A DNA stretch of 42,734 nucleotides, taken from assembly GCF_003105155.1 (NCBI RefSeq), contig NZ_QETK01000038.1, positions 1 to 42,734 of the forward strand, in the 5' to 3' direction. Within the stretch, counting starts at the first letter, position 1. The number at the start of each line of letters is the position of its first letter. A program made the translations under genes and the position numbers. Of the stretch, positions 34,473 to 42,475 are shown one piece after another. The notes under the pieces are model-generated. The model was not told the DNA's origin, ran no database searches, and was given only the letters and a program-made list of their open reading frames with translations. The stretch comes from Pseudomonas sp. SDI. Its GTDB lineage: Bacteria; Pseudomonadota; Gammaproteobacteria; Pseudomonadales; Pseudomonadaceae.

Positions 34473-34501
34473 TTGACAAGTTTTCGGCGTAAACGTATGT
34501 T
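34473..34501 (+). promoter_or_regulatory. Strong sigma70-type promoter for the first acyl-CoA dehydrogenase
   Basis: TTGACA at 34473-34478, a 17-base spacer, then TATGTT at 34496-34501. It lies 92 bases before the ATG. Both hexamers are near-consensus. Two PsrA-like boxes overlap the -10 and start region. Confidence 0.75.
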
Positions 34502-34516
34502 TCAAACAACTGTTTG
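34490..34516. promoter_or_regulatory. Two abutting PsrA-type operators
   Basis: TAAAC-GTAT-GTTTC (34490-34503) and CAAAC-AACT-GTTTG (34503-34516) share one base. Both fit the PsrA consensus of two AAAC/GTTT arms around four bases; the second is perfect. PsrA is a TetR-type regulator that responds to fatty acids. The boxes cover the -10 and the likely start, so binding should repress until fatty acid is present. Confidence 0.75.
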
Positions 34517-34592
34517 ACCGAAAGCCACCAAGAGCTGGTCGGTGTTACGCGGTCTCCCTATCTCCAGGATTCATCAGCAGAGGTTCATCGCA

Positions 34593-36398
34593 ATGCCTGA
34601 ATATAAAGCCCCCTTGCGTGATATTCGCTTCGTTCGTGACGAGCTGCTCGGCTATGAAGCGCACTATCAGAGCCTGCCGGCTTGCCAGGACGCCACTCCA
34701 GACATGGTCGATGCCATCCTTGAGGAAGGCGCCAAGTTTTGTGAACAGGTACTGGCCCCGCTGAACCGTGTCGGTGACCTGGAAGGCTGTACCTGGAGCG
34801 AAGCGGGCGTGAAAACCCCGACCGGCTTCAAGGAAGCCTACAAACAATTCGTTGAAGGCGGCTGGCCGAGCCTGGCGCACGACCTTGAGCACGGCGGCCA
34901 GGGCCTGCCGGAATCGCTGGGTCTGGCGATCAGCGAAATGGTCGGTGAGTCGAACTGGTCGTGGGGCATGTACCCAGGCCTGTCGCACGGTGCGATGAAC
35001 ACCATCTCCGAGCACGGCACCCCAGAGCAGCAGCACACCTACCTGACCAAGCTGGTATCCGGCGAGTGGACCGGCACCATGTGCCTGACCGAGCCGCACT
35101 GCGGTACCGACCTGGGCATGCTGCGCACCAAGGCCGAACCTCAGGCCGACGGGTCCTACAAAGTCAGCGGCACCAAGATCTTCATCTCGGCCGGTGAACA
35201 CGACATGGCCGACAACATCGTCCACATCGTGCTGGCCCGCCTGCCGGATGCACCGGCCGGCACCAAAGGCATCTCGCTGTTCATCGTGCCGAAGTTCCTG
35301 CCGACCGCCGAAGGCACCGTGGGCGAGCGCAACGCCGTTTCCTGCGGTTCGTTGGAGCACAAGATGGGCATCCACGGCAACGCCACCTGCGTGATGAACT
35401 TCGACGCTGCCACCGGCTACCTGATCGGCCCGGCCAACAAAGGCCTGAACTGCATGTTCACCTTCATGAACACCGCTCGCCTGGGGACCGCGCTGCAAGG
35501 CCTGGCCCACGCCGAAGTGGCGTTCCAGGGTGGCCTGAAATACGCTCGCGACCGTCTGCAAATGCGCTCGCTGACCGGCCCGAAAGCGCCGGAAAAAGCC
35601 GCTGACCCGATCATCGTCCACCCGGACGTGCGTCGCATGCTGCTGACCATGAAAGCCTTCGCCGAAGGTAACCGCGCGATGGTCTACTTCACGGCCAAGC
35701 AGGTCGACATCGTCAAGTACAGCCAGGACGAAGAAGAGAAGAAGAAAGCCGACGCACTGCTGGCCTTCATGACGCCGATCGCCAAGGCGTTCATGACCGA
35801 AGTCGGTTTCGAGGCGGCCAACCACGGCGTGCAGATCTACGGCGGCCACGGCTTCATCGCCGAGTGGGGCATGGAGCAGAACGTTCGCGACAGCCGCATC
35901 TCGATGCTGTACGAAGGCACCACCGGTATCCAGGCACTCGACCTGCTCGGCCGTAAAGTGCTGATGACCCAGGGCGAGGCGCTGAAGGGCTTCACCAAGA
36001 TCGTGCACAAGTTCTGCCAGAACCAGGAAGGCAACGAAGCCATCAAGGAATTCGTTGCGCCACTGGCCCAGCTGAACAAGGAGTGGGGCGAGCTGACCAT
36101 GAAAGTGGGCATGGCCGCGATGAAGGACCGCGAAGAAGTCGGTGCCGCTTCGGTGGACTACCTGATGTACTCCGGTTACGCCTGCTTGGCCTACTTCTGG
36201 GCCGACATGGCGCGCCTGGCGGCCGAAAAACTGGCTGCCGGTACCAGCGACGAAGCCTTCTACACCGCCAAACTGCAAACCGCGCGCTTCTACTTCCAGC
36301 GCATCCTGCCGCGTACCCGTACGCACGTGGCGACCATGCTGTCGGGTGCCAACAACCTGATGGACATGAACGAAGAGCACTTCGGTCTGTCGTACTGA
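34593..36398 (+). CDS. Acyl-CoA dehydrogenase, long two-domain type (fatty-acid beta-oxidation)
   Basis: FAD enzyme making the first double bond in beta-oxidation. The 601 residues are longer than the classical 380-residue enzymes and include the extra C-terminal domain typical of the large Pseudomonas class. The N-terminus MPEYKAPLRDIRFV and the middle region MCLTEPHCGTDLGMLRTKAEPQADGSYKVSG are conserved. The catalytic base should be E441 in YEGTTGIQALDLLGRK. ATG 34593 has AGAGG upstream. A strong promoter with PsrA-like boxes points to fatty-acid control, and a clear terminator follows. In P. aeruginosa such a gene (fadE1, PA0506 as I recall) is PsrA-controlled. The chain-length preference cannot be read from sequence alone. 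Confidence 0.94.
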   Translation: MPEYKAPLRDIRFVRDELLGYEAHYQSLPACQDATPDMVDAILEEGAKFCEQVLAPLNRVGDLEGCTWSEAGVKTPTGFKEAYKQFVEGGWPSLAHDLEHGGQGLPESLGLAISEMVGESNWSWGMYPGLSHGAMNTISEHGTPEQQHTYLTKLVSGEWTGTMCLTEPHCGTDLGMLRTKAEPQADGSYKVSGTKIFISAGEHDMADNIVHIVLARLPDAPAGTKGISLFIVPKFLPTAEGTVGERNAVSCGSLEHKMGIHGNATCVMNFDAATGYLIGPANKGLNCMFTFMNTARLGTALQGLAHAEVAFQGGLKYARDRLQMRSLTGPKAPEKAADPIIVHPDVRRMLLTMKAFAEGNRAMVYFTAKQVDIVKYSQDEEEKKKADALLAFMTPIAKAFMTEVGFEAANHGVQIYGGHGFIAEWGMEQNVRDSRISMLYEGTTGIQALDLLGRKVLMTQGEALKGFTKIVHKFCQNQEGNEAIKEFVAPLAQLNKEWGELTMKVGMAAMKDREEVGAASVDYLMYSGYACLAYFWADMARLAAEKLAAGTSDEAFYTAKLQTARFYFQRILPRTRTHVATMLSGANNLMDMNEEHFGLSY

Positions 36399-36417
36399 TC
36401 GAATAAGCGCTTCGAAG

Positions 36418-36450
36418 AACGCCTGCCCTTACCGGCAGGCGTTTTTTTTT
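36418..36450 (+). terminator. Rho-independent terminator
   Basis: Perfect 10-bp stem (36418-36427 with 36434-36443) on a six-base loop, followed by nine Ts. It ends the first acyl-CoA dehydrogenase transcript 20 bases after the stop. Confidence 0.95.
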
Positions 36451-36587
36451 GTCCGAGTAACAGGGTAGGGCTAATAACTGCGACCAGGCTGCCGTTACAG
36501 GGGTGCCGCGTATTCATCTATTCATGTGCGTTGCCGATACATTAGAGGCACAATGCCATTATTGATCTGCCGGGTCGGAGATTACCC

Positions 36588-37871
36588 TTGTTTCGTTTAT
36601 CCGCTGTACGCCTGAGCCACTTTCTGCCATCGGCATTCCTGCTGTTGTCGGGGCTCGCGGCCACTTATGTAAGAGACCTCAGCGTCTTCTTCACCTCACT
36701 GTTCAACGTTCTACCGACTTTGGTGCTCCTGCTTGGCGGTGCCTACTGCGCGGTGTATCGCCGCCAGCGTGAACTGTTCCTGATGGTCACCGTGTACATC
36801 GCCTACTACCTGCTCGATACCCAGACCGACTATTACCGCGACAACGGCCGCGTGCGCGATGACGCGGCGGTGGTGTTCCATCTGGTCTGCCTGCTGTTGC
36901 CGATGCTGTTCGGTCTGTTCGGTGCGTGGCAGGAGCGCACTCACCTGTTCCAGGACATGGTTGCCCGCTTCGCTGTGCTGCTGGCGGTGGGCAGCGTGGC
37001 GCTGGGCCTGGAGCAGAGCTTTCCCCAGGCACTGCTGCGCTGGCTGGCGGAGATCCGCTGGCCAGCGCTGCACGGCCAGTGGATGAGCCTGATCCAGCTG
37101 GCCTACCCGATGTTCATCGCCGCCTTCATCCTGCTGGTGGTGCAGTACCTGCGCCAGCCGCGGCCGCTGCACGCGGCGCAGATCATCGGTTTGATCGGGG
37201 TGTTCTGGATGCTGCCCAAGACCTTCATCCTGCCGTTCACCCTGAACATCATGTGCAGCCAGGTGATGCTGATGATTGCCGCGGCGGTGTCGCACGAGGC
37301 CTACCAGATGGCTTTCCGCGACGAGCTCACCGGCCTGCCGGGGCGCCGCGCGCTGAACGAGCGCATGCAGCGCCTGGGGCGCAACTATGTGCTGGCGATG
37401 ACCGACGTCGACCATTTCAAGAAATTCAACGACACCCACGGCCACGACGTCGGCGACCAGGTGCTGCGCCTGGTGGCCAGCAAGCTGTCGAAGGTCACTG
37501 GCGGCGGTCGCGCCTATCGCTATGGTGGCGAGGAGTTCGCCCTGGTATTCGCCGGCAAGACCCTCGAAGAGTGCATGCCGCACCTGGAGGCGGTGCGCGA
37601 AGTGATCGCCAACTACAACATCCAGTTGCGCAATCAGGAGAACCGCCCGCACGACGACAGCCAGGGGCGCCAGCGCCGCGGGGCGGCGGCGGCGGGCAGT
37701 GTGTCGGTGACCATCAGTATCGGTGTGGCCGAGCGCCAGCCGGAGCACCGCTCACCGGAAGAGGTGCTCAAGTCGGCCGACGAAGCGCTCTACAGTGCCA
37801 AGGCCGCCGGGCGTAACTGCACGATGGCGTATGGTCACCAGGCGAAGCGAGGTGCCGTTCGTACTGCGTGA
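36588..37871 (+). CDS. Membrane-bound diguanylate cyclase (GGDEF)
   Basis: 427 residues: an N-terminal region with about six hydrophobic helices (to about residue 245) and a C-terminal GGDEF domain with DELTGLPGRRALNERM and the active-site YGGEEF at 312-317. The domain should make cyclic di-GMP. No RxxD inhibitory site is seen at the expected place before GGEEF, so product inhibition may be absent. A 20-residue charged and alanine-rich insert (about 347-370) interrupts the end of the domain. The start is TTG at 36588 with GGAG seven bases upstream; no other start gives the first helix. The gene stands alone between terminator 36418-36450 and the second acyl-CoA dehydrogenase. Confidence 0.9.
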   Translation: MFRLSAVRLSHFLPSAFLLLSGLAATYVRDLSVFFTSLFNVLPTLVLLLGGAYCAVYRRQRELFLMVTVYIAYYLLDTQTDYYRDNGRVRDDAAVVFHLVCLLLPMLFGLFGAWQERTHLFQDMVARFAVLLAVGSVALGLEQSFPQALLRWLAEIRWPALHGQWMSLIQLAYPMFIAAFILLVVQYLRQPRPLHAAQIIGLIGVFWMLPKTFILPFTLNIMCSQVMLMIAAAVSHEAYQMAFRDELTGLPGRRALNERMQRLGRNYVLAMTDVDHFKKFNDTHGHDVGDQVLRLVASKLSKVTGGGRAYRYGGEEFALVFAGKTLEECMPHLEAVREVIANYNIQLRNQENRPHDDSQGRQRRGAAAAGSVSVTISIGVAERQPEHRSPEEVLKSADEALYSAKAAGRNCTMAYGHQAKRGAVRTA

Positions 37872-37918
37872 CCGAAATGCGCTATATAGTCGCCAGATGA
37901 CCCTATGTGTCGCAAAAG

Positions 37919-37949
37919 TTGTTCGGTTACACTGTTTTCCTACAGTGTA
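37919..37949 (+). promoter_or_regulatory. Promoter-like region with a perfect dyad before the second acyl-CoA dehydrogenase
   Basis: TTGTTC at 37919-37924, 16 bases, then TACAGT at 37941-37946. The -10 lies in the right arm of a perfect dyad TACACTG-N8-CAGTGTA (37928-37949). The dyad looks like an operator. No PsrA-like box is found here, so this gene is probably controlled differently from the first. Confidence 0.5.
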
Positions 37950-37995
37950 TCGGTCCTGCGGGACTGCCCCCCGACTCAAGGTGTGAGAGGTTGCC

Positions 37996-39774
37996 ATGGC
38001 TGACTATAAAGCGCCCCTGCGCGATATGCGCTTCGTCCTCAACGAAGTCTTCGAAGTCAACAAGCTCTGGGCGCAACTGCCCGGGCTGGCCGAGGTCGTC
38101 GATGAAGAGACGGCCCTGGCAGTGCTGGAGGAGGCCGGCAAGGTCACCAGCAAGACCATCGCACCGTTGAGCCGCGCCGCCGACGAAGAAGGCTGCCATT
38201 TCGACAACGGTAGCGTACGCACCCCGGCCGGTTTCATCGACGCTTACCGCACCTACGCCGAGGGCGGCTGGGTGGGCGTGGGCGGTGACCCGGCCTACGG
38301 TGGCATGGGCATGCCCAAGGTGATCTCGGCGCAGGTCGAGGAAATGGTCAACTCGTCGAGCCTGGCCTTTGGCCTGTATCCGATGCTGACCGCCGGCGCC
38401 TGCCTGTCGATCAACGCCCACGCCAGCGACGCGCTCAAGGAAAAGTACCTGCCGAACATGTATGCCGGCGTCTGGGCCGGTTCCATGTGCCTGACCGAAC
38501 CGCATGCCGGCACCGACCTGGGGATCATTCGCACCAAGGCCGAGCCGCAGGCTGACGGCAGCTACAAGGTCAGCGGCACGAAGATCTTCATCACCGGCGG
38601 CGAACACGACCTCACCGAGAACATCATTCACCTGGTGCTGGCCAAGCTGCCGGACGCGCCGGCGGGGCCGAAGGGAATTTCACTGTTCCTGGTGCCCAAG
38701 TTCATGGTCAACGACGATGGCAGCCTGGGTGCACGCAACCCGGCCAATTGCGGGTCGATCGAACACAAGATGGGCATCCAGGCCTCGGCCACCTGCGTGA
38801 TGAACTTCGACGAAGCGGTGGGCTACCTGGTCGGCGAGCCGAACAAGGGCTTGGCGGCGATGTTCACCATGATGAACTACGAGCGTCTGGGCGTCGGTAT
38901 CCAGGGCCTGGCCTCGGCCGAGCGCTCCTACCAGAACGCCGTCGAGTACGCCCGCGACCGCCTGCAAAGCCGCTCGCCGGCTGGCCCGCAAGCCAAGGAC
39001 AAGGTCGCCGACCCGATCATCGTGCACCCGGACGTCCGTCGGATGCTGCTGACCATGAAGGCGCTGAACGAAGGCGGCCGGGCGTTCTCCACCTACGTCG
39101 CCATGCAGCTCGACACCGCCAAGTTCAGCGAGGACGCTACCACCCGCAAGCGCGGTGAAGACCTGGTTGCCCTGCTGACCCCGGTGGCCAAGGCGTTCCT
39201 TACCGACGTCGGCCTGGAGTCGGCCGTGCATGGCCAGCAGATCTTCGGCGGCCACGGCTATATTCGCGAGTGGGGCCAGGAGCAGTTGGTGCGCGATGTG
39301 CGTATCACCCAGATCTACGAAGGCACCAATGGCATCCAGGCGCTGGATCTGATGGGGCGCAAGGTGGTCGCGAGCGGCGGCGCGCTGTACCAGCTGTTCG
39401 CCGACGAGATCCGCCACTTCACCGGCACCGCCGACGAAGCGCTGGGCGAGTTCGTCAGACCGTTGAATGCCGCTCTGGACAGCCTCGACGAGCTGACCGC
39501 GTGGGTGCTCGATCGGGCCAAGTCCAACCCGAACGAAATCGGCGCCGCTTCGGTCGAATACCTGCATGCCTTTGGCTATGTCGCCTATGCCTACATGTGG
39601 GCATTGATGGCCCGTAGCGCCCTGGCCAAGCAAGGCGAAGATGACTTCTACGCCAGCAAGCTGGGCACTGCACGTTTCTACTTCGCCCGCCTGCTGCCGC
39701 GCATTCACTCGCTCAGCGCCTCGGTCCGGGCCGGCAGCGAATCGCTGTACCTGCTGAACGCCGAGCAGTTTTAA
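37996..39774 (+). CDS. Acyl-CoA dehydrogenase, long two-domain type (second paralogue)
   Basis: 592-residue paralogue of the dehydrogenase at 34593, with the same N-terminal motif (MADYKAPLRDMRFV) and the same cofactor-binding middle (MCLTEPHAGTDLGIIRTKAEPQADG). The catalytic base should be E442 in YEGTNGIQALDLMGRK. ATG 37996 has GAGG upstream. A regulatory dyad precedes it. The 3' side contains a hairpin that doubles as the GacA box of rsmY. The two paralogues may differ in chain length (in P. aeruginosa the pair is reported as long- and medium-chain; I recall this only generally). Confidence 0.94.
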   Translation: MADYKAPLRDMRFVLNEVFEVNKLWAQLPGLAEVVDEETALAVLEEAGKVTSKTIAPLSRAADEEGCHFDNGSVRTPAGFIDAYRTYAEGGWVGVGGDPAYGGMGMPKVISAQVEEMVNSSSLAFGLYPMLTAGACLSINAHASDALKEKYLPNMYAGVWAGSMCLTEPHAGTDLGIIRTKAEPQADGSYKVSGTKIFITGGEHDLTENIIHLVLAKLPDAPAGPKGISLFLVPKFMVNDDGSLGARNPANCGSIEHKMGIQASATCVMNFDEAVGYLVGEPNKGLAAMFTMMNYERLGVGIQGLASAERSYQNAVEYARDRLQSRSPAGPQAKDKVADPIIVHPDVRRMLLTMKALNEGGRAFSTYVAMQLDTAKFSEDATTRKRGEDLVALLTPVAKAFLTDVGLESAVHGQQIFGGHGYIREWGQEQLVRDVRITQIYEGTNGIQALDLMGRKVVASGGALYQLFADEIRHFTGTADEALGEFVRPLNAALDSLDELTAWVLDRAKSNPNEIGAASVEYLHAFGYVAYAYMWALMARSALAKQGEDDFYASKLGTARFYFARLLPRIHSLSASVRAGSESLYLLNAEQF

Positions 39775-39779
39775 GGTTT

Positions 39780-39815
39780 ACCGCGTCTTGTAAGCTTTTT
39801 CCTACACGACGCGGT
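39780..39815 (+). terminator. Hairpin after the second acyl-CoA dehydrogenase
   Basis: Arms ACCGCGTC (39780-39787) and GACGCGGT (39808-39815), continued after one mismatch by TGTA/TACA, enclose the GacA box. A short T run (39818-39821) follows, so it may end the dehydrogenase transcript. Confidence 0.6.
39789..39806. promoter_or_regulatory. GacA box upstream of rsmY
   Basis: TGTAAG-N6-CCTACA; the GacA upstream activating sequence is TGTAAG-N6-CTTACA, so only one base differs. It lies about 67 bases before the likely rsmY start, as is usual for rsm promoters. Control by the GacS/GacA system follows from the motif plus the RNA downstream. Confidence 0.85.
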
Positions 39816-39864
39816 GACTTTTCGCCTCTATCGCGAGATTGGATCCACGGTTAATCTTTCTCTC

Positions 39865-39990
39865 ATGGACGTCGCGCAGGAAGCGCAAAGGACATAACAG
39901 GGACACGAAGGATTTCTGCCAGGATGGCGGATCGAAAAGGATGTCAGGGAAACAGTCTGCAAAGCCCCGCTTCGGCGGGGTTTTCTTTTG
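39865..39990 (+). ncRNA. rsmY: RsmY small regulatory RNA
   Basis: Small RNA that binds RsmA/RsmE translational repressors and frees their target messages. About 125 nucleotides carry nine GGA motifs. Two sit in hairpin loops: AGGAA closed by GCGC/GCGC (39874-39886) and AGGAT closed by GCC/GGC (39918-39928). A strong terminator (39961-39990) ends it. A possible -10, TAATCT (39852-39857), places the start near 39865; the exact start is uncertain by a few bases. A GacA box lies upstream. The sequence and its place between the acyl-CoA dehydrogenase and LysR genes agree with what I remember for rsmY of P. putida. Confidence 0.88.
39961..39990. terminator. rsmY terminator, probably shared with the LysR gene
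   Basis: AAAGCCCCGC-TTCG-GCGGGGTTTT (39961-39984) then CTTTTG. It is strong on the plus strand; on the minus strand it lies 15 bases after the LysR stop with a shorter T tail. Confidence 0.9.
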
Positions 39991-40004
39991 TCCGCGTTTT
40001 TTCC

Positions 40005-40925
40005 CTAGCCGAGTACATCGAGTGGCGACACGCCGATGTGCCGCGGGTCGATCTCTTCTTCCAACAAGTTACGAAGTAATTCCACCGACGCCTGCTGGCG
40101 TTGCGCATCGCGGAACACCAACCCCACTTTCAAGGGCACCCTCGGTTCGCTCAGCGGCTTCCACAGCAGCTCCGGGTCTGGCGCCGCTTCCTGCGCGCGC
40201 CCCGGCAATACGGTGGCCAGCGAGGTGTGTGCGAGGCTGTCGAGAATCCCCACCATGTTGTTCATCTCGGCTTGTACCTGCGGCCGGCGGCCGAGGTTGG
40301 CCAGTTGGGTCTGCCAGATCTGCCGCACCTGGAACTCTTCGCCCAGCAGCAGCATCGGCAGTTCGGCGGCCTGTTGCAGCGAGACCTTCTTGAATTCGCG
40401 CAGCGGGTGGGTGTCGGGGATCACCACTTGCAGTTCGTCTTCGTACAGCAGCAGGCCATGCAGGCCGGGCTGGCGTGGCGGCAGGTAGCTGATGCCGATG
40501 TCCAGGGTGCCGTTGAGCAGGCGTCGTTCGATCTCCATGCCCGACAGTTCATAGATCTGCACCACCAGATGCGGCTGCGCCTTGCGCACCCGGTCGAGCA
40601 GTTGCGGCACCAGGCTTGGCCGCACCGTTTGCAGCACGCCGATGGCCAGGGTGCGCAGCGCCTGGCCCTTGAAGTTGCGCAGGGCCTCGCGGGCCCGCTG
40701 CAGGCCGTCGAGCAGTGGCAGGGCGTGGTTATACAGGGTGTGCGCGGCGAGGGTCGGCAACAGGCGCTTGTTGCCGCGTTCGAACAGGCTCACGTCGAGG
40801 CTGTGCTCAAGCTGGCGGATCTGTTGCGACAGCGCCGGCTGGGACAGCGACAGGCGCTCGGCGGCGCGGCCGACATGGCCTTCTTCATAGACCGCGACGA
40901 AATAACGCAGTTGGCGAAAATCCAT
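40005..40925 (-). CDS. LysR-type transcriptional regulator
   Basis: 306-residue regulator. The N-terminal winged helix-turn-helix is clear (MDFRQLRYFVAVYEEGHVGRAAERLSLSQPALSQQIRQLE); the C-terminal part is a periplasmic-binding-like effector domain. It is divergent from the aminotransferase gene across 191 bases, which suggests it controls that gene. The start codon (40925-40923) lies within a perfect dyad of LysR type (40924-40938), so self-control is likely. No Shine-Dalgarno sequence precedes the ATG, so the message may be leaderless. The effector is unknown; the fold resembles the CynR/BenM group. Confidence 0.92.
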   Translation of the reverse strand: MDFRQLRYFVAVYEEGHVGRAAERLSLSQPALSQQIRQLEHSLDVSLFERGNKRLLPTLAAHTLYNHALPLLDGLQRAREALRNFKGQALRTLAIGVLQTVRPSLVPQLLDRVRKAQPHLVVQIYELSGMEIERRLLNGTLDIGISYLPPRQPGLHGLLLYEDELQVVIPDTHPLREFKKVSLQQAAELPMLLLGEEFQVRQIWQTQLANLGRRPQVQAEMNNMVGILDSLAHTSLATVLPGRAQEAAPDPELLWKPLSEPRVPLKVGLVFRDAQRQQASVELLRNLLEEEIDPRHIGVSPLDVLG

Positions 40926-40938
40926 AAGTAATACTTAT
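40924..40938. promoter_or_regulatory. LysR-type binding site at the regulator's own start codon
   Basis: ATAAGTA-A-TACTTAT, a perfect 7-bp dyad with a T-N11-A core (40925 and 40937). It overlaps the ATG of the LysR gene and lies 179 bases before the divergent aminotransferase. Confidence 0.6.
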
Positions 40939-41116
40939 CAAAAAAGCTCGAAAAACGAAATGGCCGGTGGCCGCGCAGACGCCTAGTCTATCGCGCATTC
41001 ATAAGGTTTACAGGGCCAAATGGCGCGATGAACACCGTGGGTTTGGATAAGGCTTGCATAGGCAAGGCAACACTACCGCAGCTGCATGTCGGGCTGCGGG
41101 TCAAGAGGCATCGCGG

Positions 41117-42382
41117 ATGAACCTGTTCAACCTGCGCCGGCAGGCGGCGCGAGCGGCCGAACAGGCTCCGGCCCCGGTGGCCACGGCCCAGGCCGAACAG
41201 CTCTCGCGCGACTACCTGATGCCGGCCACCGAGCGTGCGCCGCAAGTGTTTGTTCGCGGCCAGGGGTCGTGGCTGTGGGACAGTGAAGGCCGCGCCTATC
41301 TGGACTTCACCCAAGGCTGCGCAGTGAACAGCCTTGGCCACAGCCCCAAGGCGCTGGTGCAGGCGCTGACCGCGCAAACCCAGGCGCTGATCAACCCGGG
41401 GGCGGGCTTTCACAATCGCGGCCTGCTCAAGCTGGTCAACCAGCTGTGCCGCAGCACGGCCAGCGATCAGGCCTACTTGCTCAACAGCGGCGCCGAAGCC
41501 TGCGAAGGGGCGATCAAGCTGGCGCGCAAGTGGGGCCAGCTGCATCGCAACGGTGCCTTCCACATCATCACCGCCAGCCAGAGCTGCCATGGGCGCAGCC
41601 TCGGCGCGCTGTCGGCGTCCGACCCGTCGCCGTGCAACCGCTGTGAACCGGGGCTACCGGGCTTCAGCAAGGTACCGTTCAACGACCTTGCGGCGCTGCA
41701 TGCGGCGGTCGACTCGCGCACCGTGGCAATCATGCTGGAGCCGATCCAGGGCGAAGCTGGGGTGATTCCGGCGACCCAGGACTACCTCAAGGGCGTCGAG
41801 CAGCTGTGCCGCGAGCTGGGCATCCTGCTGATCCTCGATGAAGTACAGACCGGCATCGGCCGCTGCGGCGCGTTGCTGGCGGAACAAACCTATGGCGTGC
41901 GTGCCGACATCATCACCCTGGGCAAGGGCCTGGGCAGCGGTGTGCCGCTGGCGGCGCTGCTGGCCCGCGGCACTGCCTGCTGCGCCGAAGCCGGCGAGCT
42001 GGAAGGCAGCCATCATGGCAACGCGCTGATGAGCGCGGCCGGCCTGGCAGTGCTGGAAACGGTGCTGGAGCCGGGTTTCTTCGAGCAGGTGCAGGCTTCC
42101 GGGCGTCACCTGCGCGATGGCCTCAGCCGGCTGGCGGCCCGTTATGGCCAAGGCGAAGTACGCGGCCAGGGCTTGCTTTGGGGCCTGGAGTTGAGCGAGG
42201 CGTTGGCGCCTGCGGTGGTCAAGGCGGCGTTGCAGGAAGGCCTGCTACTCAATGCCGCGCAGCCGCATGTGCTGCGTTTCTCGCCGGCGCTCACCGTGAG
42301 CCACGGCAATATCGACGAGATGCTGTTGCGCCTGGCGCGGGCCTTCGCCCGGGTGCACACGGCGCAGTTGAGCCTGCGTTAA
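41117..42382 (+). CDS. Class III aminotransferase, acetylornithine aminotransferase-like
   Basis: 421-residue pyridoxal-phosphate enzyme of the acetylornithine/succinylornithine/GABA aminotransferase class. Conserved features are LNSGAEACEGAIKLAR, HGRSLGALSAS, ILDEVQTGIGRCG and the cofactor lysine K270 in ITLGKGLGSG. The start is ATG 41117 with GAGG eleven bases upstream. It is divergent from the LysR gene, which probably regulates it. Its annotation in P. putida is, as I recall, a second acetylornithine aminotransferase; a true arginine role is uncertain, since the principal argD is elsewhere and the ArgD class accepts many amino-group donors. A strong terminator follows. Confidence 0.9.
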   Translation: MNLFNLRRQAARAAEQAPAPVATAQAEQLSRDYLMPATERAPQVFVRGQGSWLWDSEGRAYLDFTQGCAVNSLGHSPKALVQALTAQTQALINPGAGFHNRGLLKLVNQLCRSTASDQAYLLNSGAEACEGAIKLARKWGQLHRNGAFHIITASQSCHGRSLGALSASDPSPCNRCEPGLPGFSKVPFNDLAALHAAVDSRTVAIMLEPIQGEAGVIPATQDYLKGVEQLCRELGILLILDEVQTGIGRCGALLAEQTYGVRADIITLGKGLGSGVPLAALLARGTACCAEAGELEGSHHGNALMSAAGLAVLETVLEPGFFEQVQASGRHLRDGLSRLAARYGQGEVRGQGLLWGLELSEALAPAVVKAALQEGLLLNAAQPHVLRFSPALTVSHGNIDEMLLRLARAFARVHTAQLSLR

Positions 42383-42418
42383 AGCGAATTTCACGAACCG
42401 TCTCGCGTTCCTGCGCAT

Positions 42419-42457
42419 CGCCCTGGGCCTGATCTTTTCGGCTCGGGGCGTTTTTTT
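42419..42457 (+). terminator. Rho-independent terminator after the aminotransferase
   Basis: Eleven-pair stem with two G-T pairs (42419-42429 with 42440-42450), ten-base loop, then seven Ts. Confidence 0.93.
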
Positions 42458-42475
42458 GTGCGCGAGGTGTCGGTG

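Noticed and set aside
34545..36380. 611-codon open frame opposite the first acyl-CoA dehydrogenase
   Set aside because: Antisense shadow with no family similarity and no promoter or ribosome site.
39839..40393. 184-codon frame across rsmY and the end of the LysR gene
   Set aside because: It crosses a strong terminator, reads through rsmY and an antisense gene, and has no plausible translation start.
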